The translations under genes and the position numbers were made by a program. Positions 47,191 to 57,234 of a stretch of 64,000 nt of DNA are shown one piece after another. The notes under the pieces are model-generated. The model saw nothing but the letters and a program-made list of their open reading frames with translations. It was not told the origin of the DNA and searched no databases. Within the stretch, counting starts at the first letter, position 1, and each line of letters opens with the position of its first letter. The stretch comes from Pseudomonas saudiphocaensis (GTDB lineage: Bacteria; Pseudomonadota; Gammaproteobacteria; Pseudomonadales; Pseudomonadaceae): contig NZ_CCSF01000001.1 in NCBI RefSeq assembly GCF_000756775.1, forward strand, positions 1,054,001-1,118,000. The letters run 5' to 3'.

Positions 47191-48510
47191 ATGAAAACAA
47201 CATGGTTGAAGACCGTGATCGCAGTTGCGGCAGGCGCCCTTTCCACCCAGGCCCTGGCTGCAGGTTTCGCCCTCAACGAACAGAGCATCAGCGGCATGGG
47301 CACCTCTTTTGCCGGCCGCTCCTCTGCTGCCGACGACGCCACCACGCTGTTCGGCAACCCTGCCGGTATGGCGCGCCTCAAGCGTGAGGAAGTCAGTTTT
47401 GGTGTGGCGGCGATTCATGCGAAGACGGATATCAAGAACAACTCAGCATCTTTTTCCGGAACTGCCCTCGGCGGTGCAAGCCTGCAGTACGGCGGAAGCA
47501 ATGACGGCGACATGGTCCCATTCACCGCCATCCCGATGGGCTATTACGTCAAGCCCATTGACGAGAAATGGGCAGTCGGTGTTGGCATCTATGTGCCCTT
47601 TGGTCTGGCGACGGATTATGAAAGCGGATATCAGGGCCGTTATTTCGGCGACTACAGCGAAGTGTCCGTCATTACCGTGCAGCCCACTGTCAGCTATCGC
47701 TTCAACGAGAAGCTGTCTGTAGGTTTCGGCCCAACCATCAACCGCATCGAAGGCGAATTGCAGAGTGCATCGCCCAATGCGGCCAGCCTTGGTAGTAACG
47801 ATGGCCGGATCAAGGTCACAGGCGACGATACAGCTCTTGGCTTCAACGCCGGCATCCTCTACGAATTTTCGCCACAAACCCGTGCAGGCCTGACCTATCA
47901 CTCCAAGGTCGCGTACAAGCTCAAGGGCGATACCAAGCTGTCCGGCGCCGGCTTCGATGTAGTCGGTGCATCGGGCAAATATGACGCCTCCCTTGACCTC
48001 GATACCCCCGAGTCCATTGACGTCTCCGTGACTCATGAGCTCAATGATCAGTGGACGCTGTACGCCGGCGCCATGTGGACCCGCTGGAGCCGCTTCGAGG
48101 CCATCATTATCGACAACGATGGCATCCCCGCCGACCTGCAAGGCAACCTCGCTCCGATCATCGAAGAGCAGGACTGGCATGACACTTGGTCCTACGCCAT
48201 CGGCGCGGCCTACAAGCTGAACCGTGAATGGACGCTAAGGACAGGCCTGGCGTTCGATCAGAGCCCGACCAACAATGTGCATCGTTCACCGCGCATCCCG
48301 TCCGGTGACCGCACAGCGATCAGCTTCGGCCTGGCATGGAACCCGACCGATGACGTCACCGTTGACTTTGCCTACACCTACCTGCAAGAGGAGGAAGTCG
48401 ATGTCAGCAGAAGCCGGTCTTACCGAGACGGCGCGCTCAACGCCGAATATGACGCAACGTTTGAAAACAGCGCCCACGGCTTCGGCGCAGCTTTGAGCTA
48501 CCGCTTCTAA
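47191..48510 (+). CDS. FadL-type outer-membrane long-chain fatty acid transporter
   Basis: 439-residue outer-membrane beta-barrel of the FadL/OmpP1/TodX family. A signal peptide (MKTTWLKTVIAVAAGALSTQALA) is followed by the mature start AGFALNEQSISGMGTSFAG and the NPAGMARL motif, which are hallmarks. The C-terminus, ALSYRF, ends in Phe as outer-membrane proteins do. It imports hydrophobic substrates such as fatty acids. The ATG at 47191 has CAGGAG upstream. The 250 bases before it hold no other gene and no promoter I can name. Confidence 0.92.
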   Translation: MKTTWLKTVIAVAAGALSTQALAAGFALNEQSISGMGTSFAGRSSAADDATTLFGNPAGMARLKREEVSFGVAAIHAKTDIKNNSASFSGTALGGASLQYGGSNDGDMVPFTAIPMGYYVKPIDEKWAVGVGIYVPFGLATDYESGYQGRYFGDYSEVSVITVQPTVSYRFNEKLSVGFGPTINRIEGELQSASPNAASLGSNDGRIKVTGDDTALGFNAGILYEFSPQTRAGLTYHSKVAYKLKGDTKLSGAGFDVVGASGKYDASLDLDTPESIDVSVTHELNDQWTLYAGAMWTRWSRFEAIIIDNDGIPADLQGNLAPIIEEQDWHDTWSYAIGAAYKLNREWTLRTGLAFDQSPTNNVHRSPRIPSGDRTAISFGLAWNPTDDVTVDFAYTYLQEEEVDVSRSRSYRDGALNAEYDATFENSAHGFGAALSYRF

Positions 48511-48514
48511 GCAA

Positions 48515-48539
48515 AACGCCCCGGTTGTACCGGGGCGTT
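48515..48539. terminator. Bidirectional terminator between fadL-type gene and glutathione peroxidase
   Basis: AACGCCCCGG (48515-48524) and CCGGGGCGTT (48530-48539) form a perfect 10-bp stem. TTCCTT follows on the plus strand and TTTTGC on the minus strand. It lies between convergent stops 31 bases apart. Confidence 0.85.
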
Positions 48540-48541
48540 CC

Positions 48542-49087
48542 TTATCGGGCCAAGGCCTTTTCTACTGCCGCGATCAGCTTCGGATCATCCGGTTTGACCT
48601 TGCTGGAAAAGTAATCGACCACCTGCCCGTTGCGATCGACTACGTACTTATAGAAATTCCAGCGCGGCGCTCCTCCGGCCTGCTTGGCCAGTTCCTTGAA
48701 CAGCGGTATTGCATCGCTGCCCCTGACCGGTTGCGTCTGCGCCATGGGGAAGGTCACGCCGTAGTTCACGTAGCAAACCTCCGCCGTTTCGGCAGCGTCA
48801 TCGGACTCCTGAAAGAAGTCATCGGACGGCACGCCAATCACCACCAGCCCTTCATCCTTGTAACGCTGATACAGCGCTTCCAGCCCTTCGAACTGGGGCG
48901 CGAAACCACAGAAGCTCGCGGTATTGACCACCACCAGCGCCTTGCCCTGAAAGTCCTGGCACAGATCAATGGTTTCCTTTGAGCGAAGCTTGGGCAGCTC
49001 ATGCTGCAACAGCGCCGGGCAGGACTCTGCCAGCACCGGGCCGGAGAGCAGCAGCAAGACCAGCGCAGCAAGCAAATGGTGTTTCAT
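48542..49087 (-). CDS. Glutathione peroxidase family protein, exported
   Basis: 181-residue thioredoxin-fold peroxidase with an N-terminal signal peptide ([16 protein letters not shown], cleavage after Ala20). The catalytic Cys60 is in the GPx motif [20 protein letters not shown], and the later VPSDDF and [15 protein letters not shown] are typical. Cysteine instead of selenocysteine means it may use thioredoxin-like donors. Export to the periplasm is predicted, unlike the usual cytoplasmic bacterial GPx. The start has TGAGGAA upstream. Confidence 0.88.
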   Translation of the reverse strand: MKHHLLAALVLLLLSGPVLAESCPALLQHELPKLRSKETIDLCQDFQGKALVVVNTASFCGFAPQFEGLEALYQRYKDEGLVVIGVPSDDFFQESDDAAETAEVCYVNYGVTFPMAQTQPVRGSDAIPLFKELAKQAGGAPRWNFYKYVVDRNGQVVDYFSSKVKPDDPKLIAAVEKALAR

Positions 49088-49173
49088 CGCAATTCCTCAG
49101 GCGTCAAAGTATCGGGCTCTAATAGTTGATCTGCAGTGACGCTACTCCCGCTGCGCCAGGGTGGCAACGCCTC

Positions 49174-49695
49174 TCAGATGGACTCGCCCTTGAGCACCAT
49201 CGGCAAGCCTGCCATGACAAAGGTTACGCGCTGGCAACGCTCGGCCAGGGCCTGGTGCAGCCAGCCGGCCTCATCCACATAGCGCCGACTGAGCTCCCCC
49301 AGCGGCACGACGCCCAGTCCGGTTTCGTTGCTCACCAACACTACCCGCCCCGGCAGGGTCGCCAGGCAATCAAGCAAGGCCTCGCGTTCTTCGGCCAGCC
49401 GTAGCGGATCGTCCAGCATCAGCAGGTTGGTCAGCCACAGCGTCAGGCAATCGACCAGAATGCAGCGATCCTGATGGGCGTTTTCGCGCAGCACATTTGC
49501 TAATGCAAGGGGCTCTTCCACCAGTGCCCACTCGGCCGGCCTGCGCGCACGGTGATGGCTGATGCGCTCGGCCATCTCCTTGTCCAGCGGCTGACTTGTA
49601 GCGATATAGGTCACAGGCAAGCCGCTTTCCAGCGCCAGACGCTCGGCCAGGCGGCTTTTGCCGGAGCGAGCGCCGCCCAGGATCAAATCAAGCAC
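49174..49695 (-). CDS. cobU: Adenosylcobinamide kinase/phosphate guanylyltransferase CobU
   Basis: 173-residue bifunctional enzyme (CobU, CobP) that phosphorylates adenosylcobinamide and attaches GMP in the late cobalamin pathway. The P-loop GGARSGKS is at residues 7-14, and the following HRARRPAEW (guanylylation His), LVDCLTLWLTNLL and VSNETGLGVVPL are diagnostic. It lies 53 bases downstream of bluB. The next steps (cobT, cobC, cobS) do not follow: the next gene is a peroxidase. Confidence 0.95.
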   Translation of the reverse strand: MLDLILGGARSGKSRLAERLALESGLPVTYIATSQPLDKEMAERISHHRARRPAEWALVEEPLALANVLRENAHQDRCILVDCLTLWLTNLLMLDDPLRLAEEREALLDCLATLPGRVVLVSNETGLGVVPLGELSRRYVDEAGWLHQALAERCQRVTFVMAGLPMVLKGESI

Positions 49696-49748
49696 AGTGT
49701 TCTCCGAAGCCCTTCAAGGACGGTGCAGCAGACAGGAGAAAAATGGAG

Positions 49749-50399
49749 TCACTCATCATTTCCCCAACTGTCACTGAATAGCAGTTCCTGTAGCGGGCGC
49801 GGCTGGGTCCAGCCTTCCAGTGCGAGCATTGGCGCCGGATAGAATTCATCAACCGGCCCAAGGCAGATAACCGCTACCGGCATCGCGCCGGCCGGCATCC
49901 GCAGCAGTTCGGCCAACGCCTGAGGATCGAACAGCGACACCCAACCCATCCCCAGCCCTTCGCCACGTGCCGCCAGCCACAGGTTCTGGATCGCACAGGC
50001 CGCTGACGCCAGGTCCATCTCAGGCAGGGTACGCCGACCAAAGACATGGGCTTCGCGGCCTTCCATTAGCGCGACCACCAGCAGCTCGGCACAATCCTGG
50101 ACGCCCTCTACTTTCAGCTGCATAAACTCGCTGCCGCGCTCGCCCAGTGCTTCGGCGGTTAGCTGTCGCTCCTGCTCGACCAGTTCAGCGATGGCTGTCC
50201 GCAATTCGGGACGCGTGATGCGGATAAATCGCCAAGGCTGCATCAGGCCGACGCTGGGTGCCTGGTGCGCTGCTTCCAGCAAACGCACAAGCAACTCGGG
50301 CGCAACCTCTCCGCCGCTGAAATGGCGCATGTCGCGGCGCTCGGCAATGGCCCGATAGATGCCGGCGCGCTCTTCCGGGCTGAATGCATGCTCGCTCAT
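49749..50399 (-). CDS. bluB: 5,6-dimethylbenzimidazole synthase BluB
   Basis: 216-residue nitroreductase-fold enzyme that turns FMNH2 and oxygen into the lower ligand of cobalamin. Typical features: ERRDMRHFSGG, APSVGLMQPWRFIRI, and VSLFDP with the cobalamin-type FMN pocket PVAVICLGPVDEFYP. It forms a two-gene unit with cobU. No cobalamin riboswitch is evident in its leader. Confidence 0.9.
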   Translation of the reverse strand: MSEHAFSPEERAGIYRAIAERRDMRHFSGGEVAPELLVRLLEAAHQAPSVGLMQPWRFIRITRPELRTAIAELVEQERQLTAEALGERGSEFMQLKVEGVQDCAELLVVALMEGREAHVFGRRTLPEMDLASAACAIQNLWLAARGEGLGMGWVSLFDPQALAELLRMPAGAMPVAVICLGPVDEFYPAPMLALEGWTQPRPLQELLFSDSWGNDE

Positions 50400-50418
50400 G
50401 TTCGTGACAACTCCACAA

Positions 50419-50440
50419 CTGCCGTCGGCTTGGACGGCAG
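50419..50440 (-). other. Hairpin in the bluB leader
   Basis: CTGCCGTC and GACGGCAG form an 8-bp stem with a 6-base loop, 20 bases before the bluB start. A second looser stem-loop (TGCCGGCAC with GTGCCGGGCA) lies further upstream. The boxes of the cobalamin riboswitch are absent, so the role is unknown. Confidence 0.4.
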
Positions 50441-50687
50441 GTAAAAATCAATAAAAGCCCAGCAGGCGTATGCCCGGCACTGCAAGCCGAGCATGGTGCC
50501 ATAAGTGCCGGCATTGTCAGCAATGCATGGACGGTTCTAATGCGGAGCCGGACTCTTCTGCTTAGCGCAGCGGCAAGGAATATGGGTATCTTGCGCCTGA
50601 AAAGCGGAACCCCTGACGTTCCATGCGCTTCGAATGCCAGAGTCCCGCTCATTCGCTATCCGGCCATCTGAGGAAAGACGCCCGCTC

Positions 50688-51491
50688 ATGACGACTATCG
50701 TGCAGATATCCGACACCCACTTCGGCACCGAACAGCCCCACGTGGTGTATGCCCTGGAAGAGCATGTGCGTGCCCATGGCGCCGATCTGCTGATCGTCTC
50801 CGGTGATATCACGCAGCGAGCCAGGGCCGGACAGTTCGCGGCTGCACAGGAATTCGTCGAGCGTCTTCAGGCACTTGGCATTCCCCAGACGCTGGTTATT
50901 CCTGGCAATCACGACATTCCGCTGTACAACCTCTTTGCCAGGGCGTTTACGCCCTACCGCAACTACCGACGCCATTTTGGAGAGGATTTGGAGCCGACTT
51001 TCGAGAGCGATGACATGCTGGTCATCGGCCTGAACACAACGCACCCTCGTCGCCACAAGGACGGCGTCGTTACTGCCGCGCAGGTCGAGGCGGTGAGCCG
51101 TCGGCTGAAAAGTTGCGCGCCGGGCAAGGTTCGCATTCTGGTTGCGCATCAGCCGTTCGGCGCGATGGTACAGAGTGATCTGAGCAATCTGCAGCACGGT
51201 GCCGAAGCCGCTCTTAACTGCTGGGCCGATGATGGACTGGACCTGGTGATGGGTGGGCATATCCACCTGCCTTACGTGCTGCCGCTCTCCAAGCAGTACG
51301 GCGGACTTAGCCGGGAGATCTGGATGGTTCAGGCGGGCACGGCATTGTCATCACGGGTGCGCGGTACTTCGCCCAACTCGTTCAATCGGTTGAAGGTGCA
51401 GCCGGGAGCTGAAAAGAAGGTCTGTGTTGAACGCTGGGATCTGCTGGAAGACCACTTTGCGCCGGCCTCACATTTCAACCTGCACTGGTAG
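50688..51491 (+). CDS. Calcineurin-type metallophosphoesterase (Icc/CpdA-like)
   Basis: 267-residue cytoplasmic metallophosphoesterase with the dinuclear metal motifs in order: VQISDTHFGT, IVSGDITQRA, VIPGNHDIPLYN, LVAHQPFG and VMGGHIHLPYV. Related enzymes include cAMP phosphodiesterase CpdA, but the GGHIH form and length do not prove cAMP as substrate. The ATG at 50688 (MTTIVQISDTH) is the family start; an 18-codon upstream extension is unlikely. Divergent from bluB. Confidence 0.85.
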   Translation: MTTIVQISDTHFGTEQPHVVYALEEHVRAHGADLLIVSGDITQRARAGQFAAAQEFVERLQALGIPQTLVIPGNHDIPLYNLFARAFTPYRNYRRHFGEDLEPTFESDDMLVIGLNTTHPRRHKDGVVTAAQVEAVSRRLKSCAPGKVRILVAHQPFGAMVQSDLSNLQHGAEAALNCWADDGLDLVMGGHIHLPYVLPLSKQYGGLSREIWMVQAGTALSSRVRGTSPNSFNRLKVQPGAEKKVCVERWDLLEDHFAPASHFNLHW

Positions 51492-51506
51492 CGCTACCGC
51501 TGGCTA

Positions 51507-52034
51507 TCAGGGGTTGAGTGCGAGCTGCTCGTCGTTGAGCACACGGCGAGCGTTGAGATAGCTCTTCTGCCAATAGCTGTTGGAGAGGCTGTCCAATCGC
51601 ACCGTCCCGCCCGTGGAAGGCGCGTGGACGAAACGCCCCTGGCCTACATAGATGGCTGCATGGCTGACACGCTGCCCACCACTGGTGGCGAAGAACAGCA
51701 GGTCCCCCGCTTGCAGAGCGTCTCGACTGACCGGGCTGGCGCCACGCATGACACTCATTTCACGGGTGGTACGTGGCAGGGCGATGCCGGCTGCGCCGCT
51801 GTAGACATAACCGATCAAGCCGCTGCAATCGAAGCCGCCGTCGGGCGTGTTGCCACCGTAGCGATACGGCGTTCCGACCAGCCCCAGGGCGGTAAACAGC
51901 ACATCCTCGGCCGCTCCTGGAGCGGGATGCGCCACAGGCGCCTCGACCACCGGCTCGACACTTTGCCTTCCGGCACAGGCACTCAACAGCAAGCCTGTCA
52001 GCAAAAGAATTGAGAATCGGGCCAGAAAGGGCAT
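51507..52034 (-). CDS. NlpC/P60 lipoprotein (peptidoglycan endopeptidase), first copy
   Basis: 175-residue lipoprotein. The lipobox LLSAC has Cys20. The NlpC/P60 domain carries the catalytic Cys70 in GGFDCSGLIGYVY, His125 in RVSHAAIYVG and His137 in RFVHAPS. Such enzymes, like MepS, cut peptide cross-links of peptidoglycan. It is downstream of a second homologous gene on the same strand, 76 bases apart. Confidence 0.92.
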   Translation of the reverse strand: MPFLARFSILLLTGLLLSACAGRQSVEPVVEAPVAHPAPGAAEDVLFTALGLVGTPYRYGGNTPDGGFDCSGLIGYVYSGAAGIALPRTTREMSVMRGASPVSRDALQAGDLLFFATSGGQRVSHAAIYVGQGRFVHAPSTGGTVRLDSLSNSYWQKSYLNARRVLNDEQLALNP

Positions 52035-52110
52035 GGCAGAGCAGTCCGAGCTAAAGAGCCATCACTCTGCCGGCATGCGCTCGGGGATGCAACCCCGAGA
52101 AAGCGCCCGA

Positions 52111-52767
52111 TTAGTTACGAGAAGTGGCGTCGCTAGCAACCGATGCCAGGGCAAGAACTCGCTTGGCTTGCATAAAGCTGGCGCGCCAGTAGGCATCATC
52201 CAGGCTGTCCACCCGCACTCCGCCGCTGCGGCTACTGGAGGAATGGATGAACTGGTCGTCACCGATGTAGATGCCGGCGTGGCTGACGCGACCACGGCCG
52301 CGGTTGTTGAAGAACACCAGATCGCCAGGTTCCAGCTCGCTGCGTTTGATCTTCGGCGCGTCGAGGCTGATCATTTCGCGAGTCGAACGCGGCAGCTCGA
52401 TACCGGCTTCCTTTCGGAACAGGTAACCGACAAAGCCGCTGCAATCGAAACCGGTCTTGATGGACTTGCCGCCATAACGGTACGGCGTACCGACCAGGGT
52501 GAAGCCGCGCTCGAGGATGCTGTCGGCCAGCGGCGGCAATTCGTAGCTCTGTTCGTCAGCCAGTTCACGCAGTTGCTGCTCGCTGGGCTCGTCCGACTGC
52601 GCCTGCACTTCTTCTGCCGCGTCGTTCATGCCAGCAACCAGCTGTTCGAAGTTCAGCTGGATTTCCTCGGTCACCCGGGCGCTTTCCTGCTGTTGCGGCT
52701 GAGTGGCACAAGCCGACAGCAGCAAAGCGAGCGATAAAGGCAGCAAGGGTACGAGGCGTTGGCGCAT
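52111..52767 (-). CDS. NlpC/P60 lipoprotein (peptidoglycan endopeptidase), second copy
   Basis: 218-residue paralogue of the adjacent gene. The lipobox LLSAC has Cys20, and a longer acidic, glutamine-rich linker (residues 21-80) precedes the domain. The catalytic Cys109 is in TGFDCSGFVGYLF, the first His in VSHAGIYIG, and the third motif is QFIHSSS. The longer linker may let the domain reach further into the periplasm. The ATG at 52767 is chosen since the signal sequence starts there; the frame opens 12 codons earlier. Confidence 0.92.
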   Translation of the reverse strand: MRQRLVPLLPLSLALLLSACATQPQQQESARVTEEIQLNFEQLVAGMNDAAEEVQAQSDEPSEQQLRELADEQSYELPPLADSILERGFTLVGTPYRYGGKSIKTGFDCSGFVGYLFRKEAGIELPRSTREMISLDAPKIKRSELEPGDLVFFNNRGRGRVSHAGIYIGDDQFIHSSSSRSGGVRVDSLDDAYWRASFMQAKRVLALASVASDATSRN

Positions 52768-52884
52768 AAGGCGGACGGGGCAATCGAAAAAAAGTGGGCG
52801 CAACTATGCCTTTTATGAAGCCGATGAGCAAATTCAATCGCTGAAAGTGTGACGGATTGGCTGTGGCAAAACGTCTGGCGCCGA

Positions 52885-53562
52885 TTAGTGATTGGTGGTG
52901 AAGGCCAGCATCGCTGACAGCTGACATAGAGGCCGCCCACTCTCCTCTCGCCAGCGGTTGAATACCGCCTGCACCGCCGCCTGATCCCGCTGACTGCTGG
53001 GCACTTTGTCGATTACCTTCTGCGCCTTGAGCGCGGCAACGACGTCATTGCTGGGGACAAAGGTGTCCTTGCCGGCCATACGCAGAAAGCGCGGGGCAGA
53101 CAGACCACCCAGCTGGCTGCCATGCCGGGCGATATAGCGCCAGAGTCCGACGATGTCCTCTTCCGGCCAGTCCGCCAGCAGTTGACCGAAGCCGCCCTTC
53201 TCTTTCGCCACATCCAGCACGAACTGGGCATTGCGCGGCACGCTCTTGAGCTTGCCCAAGTGCCGGATCAGATCGGTGTTCTGCATCATCCGCTCGATAT
53301 GCTCGCCGCCCATCAGCACCACTTTTTCCGGATCGAAGCCAAAGAACGCCCGTTCGAAAGCCGGCCACTTGGCATCCACCAGGCTGTGCTTGAGGCCGGC
53401 ACGAAAAATTCGCAGGGCGATCAGCGACAGATAGCGATCATCGGAAACTGCGCGCAACTCATCGGCGCTGCGAGGTTGCGGCAGCAAGCGCTCCAGGGCC
53501 GCCGCAGAGCCGAAGCGGTTGAGGCAATATTCATGCAGCCATTTGTAGTCATGCATGGTCAT
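52885..53562 (-). CDS. DNA-3-methyladenine glycosylase I-like protein
   Basis: 225-residue helical protein. WLHEYCLNRFGSAAALE, VDAKWPAFERAFFGFDPEKV and GGLSAPRFLRMAGKDTFVPSNDVV resemble the adenine glycosylase (Tag-like) superfamily, with a helix-hairpin-helix region before the conserved FLRMAGKDTF. It would excise alkylated bases. The zinc-binding residues of E. coli Tag are not evident, so activity is unproven. Two ATGs (53562 and 53556) are close together. Confidence 0.6.
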   Translation of the reverse strand: MTMHDYKWLHEYCLNRFGSAAALERLLPQPRSADELRAVSDDRYLSLIALRIFRAGLKHSLVDAKWPAFERAFFGFDPEKVVLMGGEHIERMMQNTDLIRHLGKLKSVPRNAQFVLDVAKEKGGFGQLLADWPEEDIVGLWRYIARHGSQLGGLSAPRFLRMAGKDTFVPSNDVVAALKAQKVIDKVPSSQRDQAAVQAVFNRWREESGRPLCQLSAMLAFTTNH

Positions 53563-53614
53563 GTCGATCCGAAATATTTGAGCGGTACGGGCGGGTTGAG
53601 AGGGCCAAAAACGA

Positions 53615-53644
53615 CAATGCCCGTATCGCCGGATACGGGCATTG
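53615..53644 (-). terminator. Intrinsic terminator of efp
   Basis: CAATGCCCGTATC (53615-53627) pairs with GATACGGGCATTG (53632-53644). On the minus strand the stem is followed by TCGTTTTTGG, so it ends efp transcription about 60 bases past the efp stop. Confidence 0.85.
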
Positions 53645-53705
53645 CTTGCAAGCCACGTGCTGGATCAGGCCTTCGGCCAATCCAGCCACGTCAACGCAGC
53701 GGTCA

Positions 53706-54272
53706 TCAGACCTTGGCGCGGGATTTGTACTCGCCAGTGCGGGTGTCGATCTCGATGTGCTCACCGATGCTGATGAAGTCGGCAACCTTAAGCTCGAAGC
53801 CACTGTTCAGCTTGGCAGTCTTCATTACCTTGCCGCTGGTGTCGCCACGGGCGGACGGCTCGGTGTAAGCGATCTGACGCACGATGGTGGTCGGCAGCTC
53901 GATGGAAATCACGCGATCGTTGTAGAACACGGCTTCGCAGACGTCCTGCATGCCGTCTTCGATGTAGTTAATGGTGTCGCCCAGGTCTTCCTTCTCGATC
54001 TCGTACTGGTTGTACTCGGTGTCCATGAACACGTACATCGGATCGGCGAAGTAGGAGTAGGTCACTTCCTTGCGCTCGAGGATCACTGGCTCGAACTTGT
54101 CGTCGGCCTTGTAGACGGTCTCGGTGGCCTGGCCGTTGAGCAGGTTCTTCAACTTCATCTTGACCACGGCAGCGTTGCGGCCGGACTTGTTGAATTCGGC
54201 TTTCTGGATAACCCAGGGCTCGCCGTTGATCATGGCCACTTGGCCGGCACGGAACTCTTGTGCGGTTTTCAT
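53706..54272 (-). CDS. efp: Translation elongation factor P
   Basis: 188-residue EF-P, which relieves ribosomes stalled at consecutive prolines. Domain I starts [20 protein letters not shown]. The loop tip is NKSGRNAAV with Arg32, the residue that receives rhamnose, rather than the Lys that is beta-lysylated in E. coli. The C-terminal segment [13 protein letters not shown] is the EF-P signature. Upstream in the same direction is earP, which modifies Arg32. The ATG at 54272 is the family start. Confidence 0.97.
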   Translation of the reverse strand: MKTAQEFRAGQVAMINGEPWVIQKAEFNKSGRNAAVVKMKLKNLLNGQATETVYKADDKFEPVILERKEVTYSYFADPMYVFMDTEYNQYEIEKEDLGDTINYIEDGMQDVCEAVFYNDRVISIELPTTIVRQIAYTEPSARGDTSGKVMKTAKLNSGFELKVADFISIGEHIEIDTRTGEYKSRAKV

Positions 54273-54356
54273 ACGAATGTCCGAATGGATGAGAGAAAAA
54301 TCAGGCCGCGTATCATAGGGGCTGACCCCACTTTGTCGCAAGCCAGGCGCTGTGCA

Positions 54357-55508
54357 CTACGCCGGAACAGGCAACCAATCCCGGTGAAATAGAACCAATT
54401 TACCCGCCAAATCGCCGTTGGCGACCTGTTTGTGAGTCCAGTGCTCGGCATGAGCCAGCAGCTCGGTTTCATGCGCCAGCAGTGCCGCCCAGGCTTCGCC
54501 ACTGCCTTGGCCACTGTTCCAGGCGCTCCAGAAACCCCGCAGGGCAGCAGAGGCAGCCGGGGTCAGGTCGCGTAGATAGAGCTCAAGAAACGCATTGAGT
54601 TTGTCCCAATGGGCATCCTCTTCCTGCGGGTAGATGTGCCAGACCAGTGGTCGCCCGGCCCACTGGGCACGAATGAATGACTCTTCACCACGAACCGCGT
54701 TGAAATCGCAGCTCCAAAGCAGCAGATCGTACTGGTGCTGAGTCATAAAGGGCAGGATCGCTATGCTCAATGCGCCGCGCTGATAGCGATCGCCGGTGCG
54801 CACGTGTTCGACGCCAAGCCAGCGCGCCACGTCGCCCAGCACTCGCCCTTCTGGTACCAGCAACTGCGTGGGTTGCGTTTGCAGAGACAGGACCTCGAGC
54901 CAGCCAGCAATGGCCGAATTCTCGTAGGCGAACAGCGACACCAGCTTGGTGTCGGGCGCCACGCTGATATCGAAGCTCTGCAGGAAGGCTTCACGAAGCA
55001 ACGAATCATTCTGGAAGGCTTCACGCCTGGCGATCAGGTCGCCCTCACGGATCAGCCCACCAGTGCCTTCCTCGAAGCCGGGAAAGAAGAAATACTTCTG
55101 CAGGCCGTCGGAGCGCATCGAAGGCAGCGCATGACAACCGACCACCCAGTCTTCGGCGCTCAGATACTCGAGATTCAACCAGAGGATCCGCCGCTGGCTG
55201 CGAGCCATGGCGGTGATGTAGTCCTGCGGCAGGTTGCAGGCAAAGGCTTCAATCACAACATCAGCCGGCTCGGCCCCAGGCCATTCGGGCACCCAATGAC
55301 GTACCTCGACGCCCTCATGCCACTGCTGGCTGGCTGAGGTACTGGCGCCGGGCTGCAGACGAGCGAAGGTGTCCAGGTCATCGATCCACAGGCGTACGCT
55401 CTGCCCATGCTCGGCCACCAGCTGCCGCGCCAGGCGCCAGGTCACACCGATATCGCCATAGTTGTCCACCACGACGCAGAAAATGTCCCAGCTCACCTTG
55501 ACCGACAA
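54357..55508 (-). CDS. earP: EF-P arginine rhamnosyltransferase EarP
   Basis: 383-residue GT-B glycosyltransferase that transfers rhamnose from dTDP-rhamnose to Arg32 of EF-P. The N-terminal VVVDNYGDIGVTWRLARQL contains the essential Asp residues (here 15 and 19), and FNAVRGEESFIRAQWAGRPLVWHIYPQ is the nucleotide-sugar site with the essential Glu. It is 84 bases upstream of efp on the same strand, the usual linkage in organisms with Arg-type EF-P. Confidence 0.95.
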   Translation of the reverse strand: MSVKVSWDIFCVVVDNYGDIGVTWRLARQLVAEHGQSVRLWIDDLDTFARLQPGASTSASQQWHEGVEVRHWVPEWPGAEPADVVIEAFACNLPQDYITAMARSQRRILWLNLEYLSAEDWVVGCHALPSMRSDGLQKYFFFPGFEEGTGGLIREGDLIARREAFQNDSLLREAFLQSFDISVAPDTKLVSLFAYENSAIAGWLEVLSLQTQPTQLLVPEGRVLGDVARWLGVEHVRTGDRYQRGALSIAILPFMTQHQYDLLLWSCDFNAVRGEESFIRAQWAGRPLVWHIYPQEEDAHWDKLNAFLELYLRDLTPAASAALRGFWSAWNSGQGSGEAWAALLAHETELLAHAEHWTHKQVANGDLAGKLVLFHRDWLPVPA

Positions 55509-55683
55509 ATCGACTACTCCTGCAGAAAACAGGACGACTCACGCCCTGCAGGCTGAAAAGCACGAAGGATACAGCTTCATCCACTGCAGATGATCGCGAA
55601 ACGATGAGATTGACTGGATGCCACGCTGGCTGGATCGGAACAGGTCCGAATATACGGGGAGGAATGTGTCGCTTCGTTATGGA

Positions 55684-55795
55684 GGTGAACCCTGCCAGCC
55701 ACACCCCGGCACACAATGTCACCGCTGCGGCTGCTCCCTTCCGGGCCTGACCGGGTTCACGGCTGATCGTTGCGAGGGGACCGACAGGGCCCACC
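55684..55795 (-). ncRNA. ffs: 4.5S RNA of the signal recognition particle
   Basis: On the minus strand the sequence holds GGTCAGGCCCGGAAGGGAGC and AGCC, the conserved apical loop and Ffh-binding region of bacterial small SRP RNA. The ends GGTGGGCCCTG (5') and CAGGGTTCACC (3') pair to close the rod. The length is about 112 bases. The RNA targets membrane proteins with Ffh to FtsY. The ends are estimated from pairing. Confidence 0.9.
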
Positions 55796-55827
55796 ATAAC
55801 AAAGCCCGTCTGGCGACGAGCGGCGCC

Positions 55828-55855
55828 ATTGTACCGGCTTGCTCCCAACTTACAA
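55828..55855 (-). promoter_or_regulatory. Sigma-70 promoter of ffs
   Basis: On the minus strand TTGTAA (55855-55850) and TACAAT (55833-55828) are separated by 16 bases. Transcription would start near 55821, giving a 5' leader of about 26 bases before the RNA. E. coli 4.5S RNA has a similar leader removed by RNase P. Confidence 0.6.
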
Positions 55856-57165
<1,310 letters not shown>

Positions 57166-57186
57166 GATTAGAGAACGGCTGACTGG

Positions 57187-57231
57187 CGGAGGCTGAGTAT
57201 TCCTGATCATCTCAGGCAAAGGCTCCGCCTC
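57187..57231. terminator. Possible hairpin between convergent genes
   Basis: GGCGGAG and CTCCGCC pair around a 31-base interior holding CTGAG and CTCAG. It lies between the stops of the renalase-like gene and the ZIP gene; no T-run. Confidence 0.35.
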
Positions 57232-57234
57232 CAC

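Noticed and set aside
50400-50690. Cobalamin riboswitch before bluB
   Set aside because: I looked for the conserved boxes of the cobalamin element and did not find them; only generic hairpins are present.
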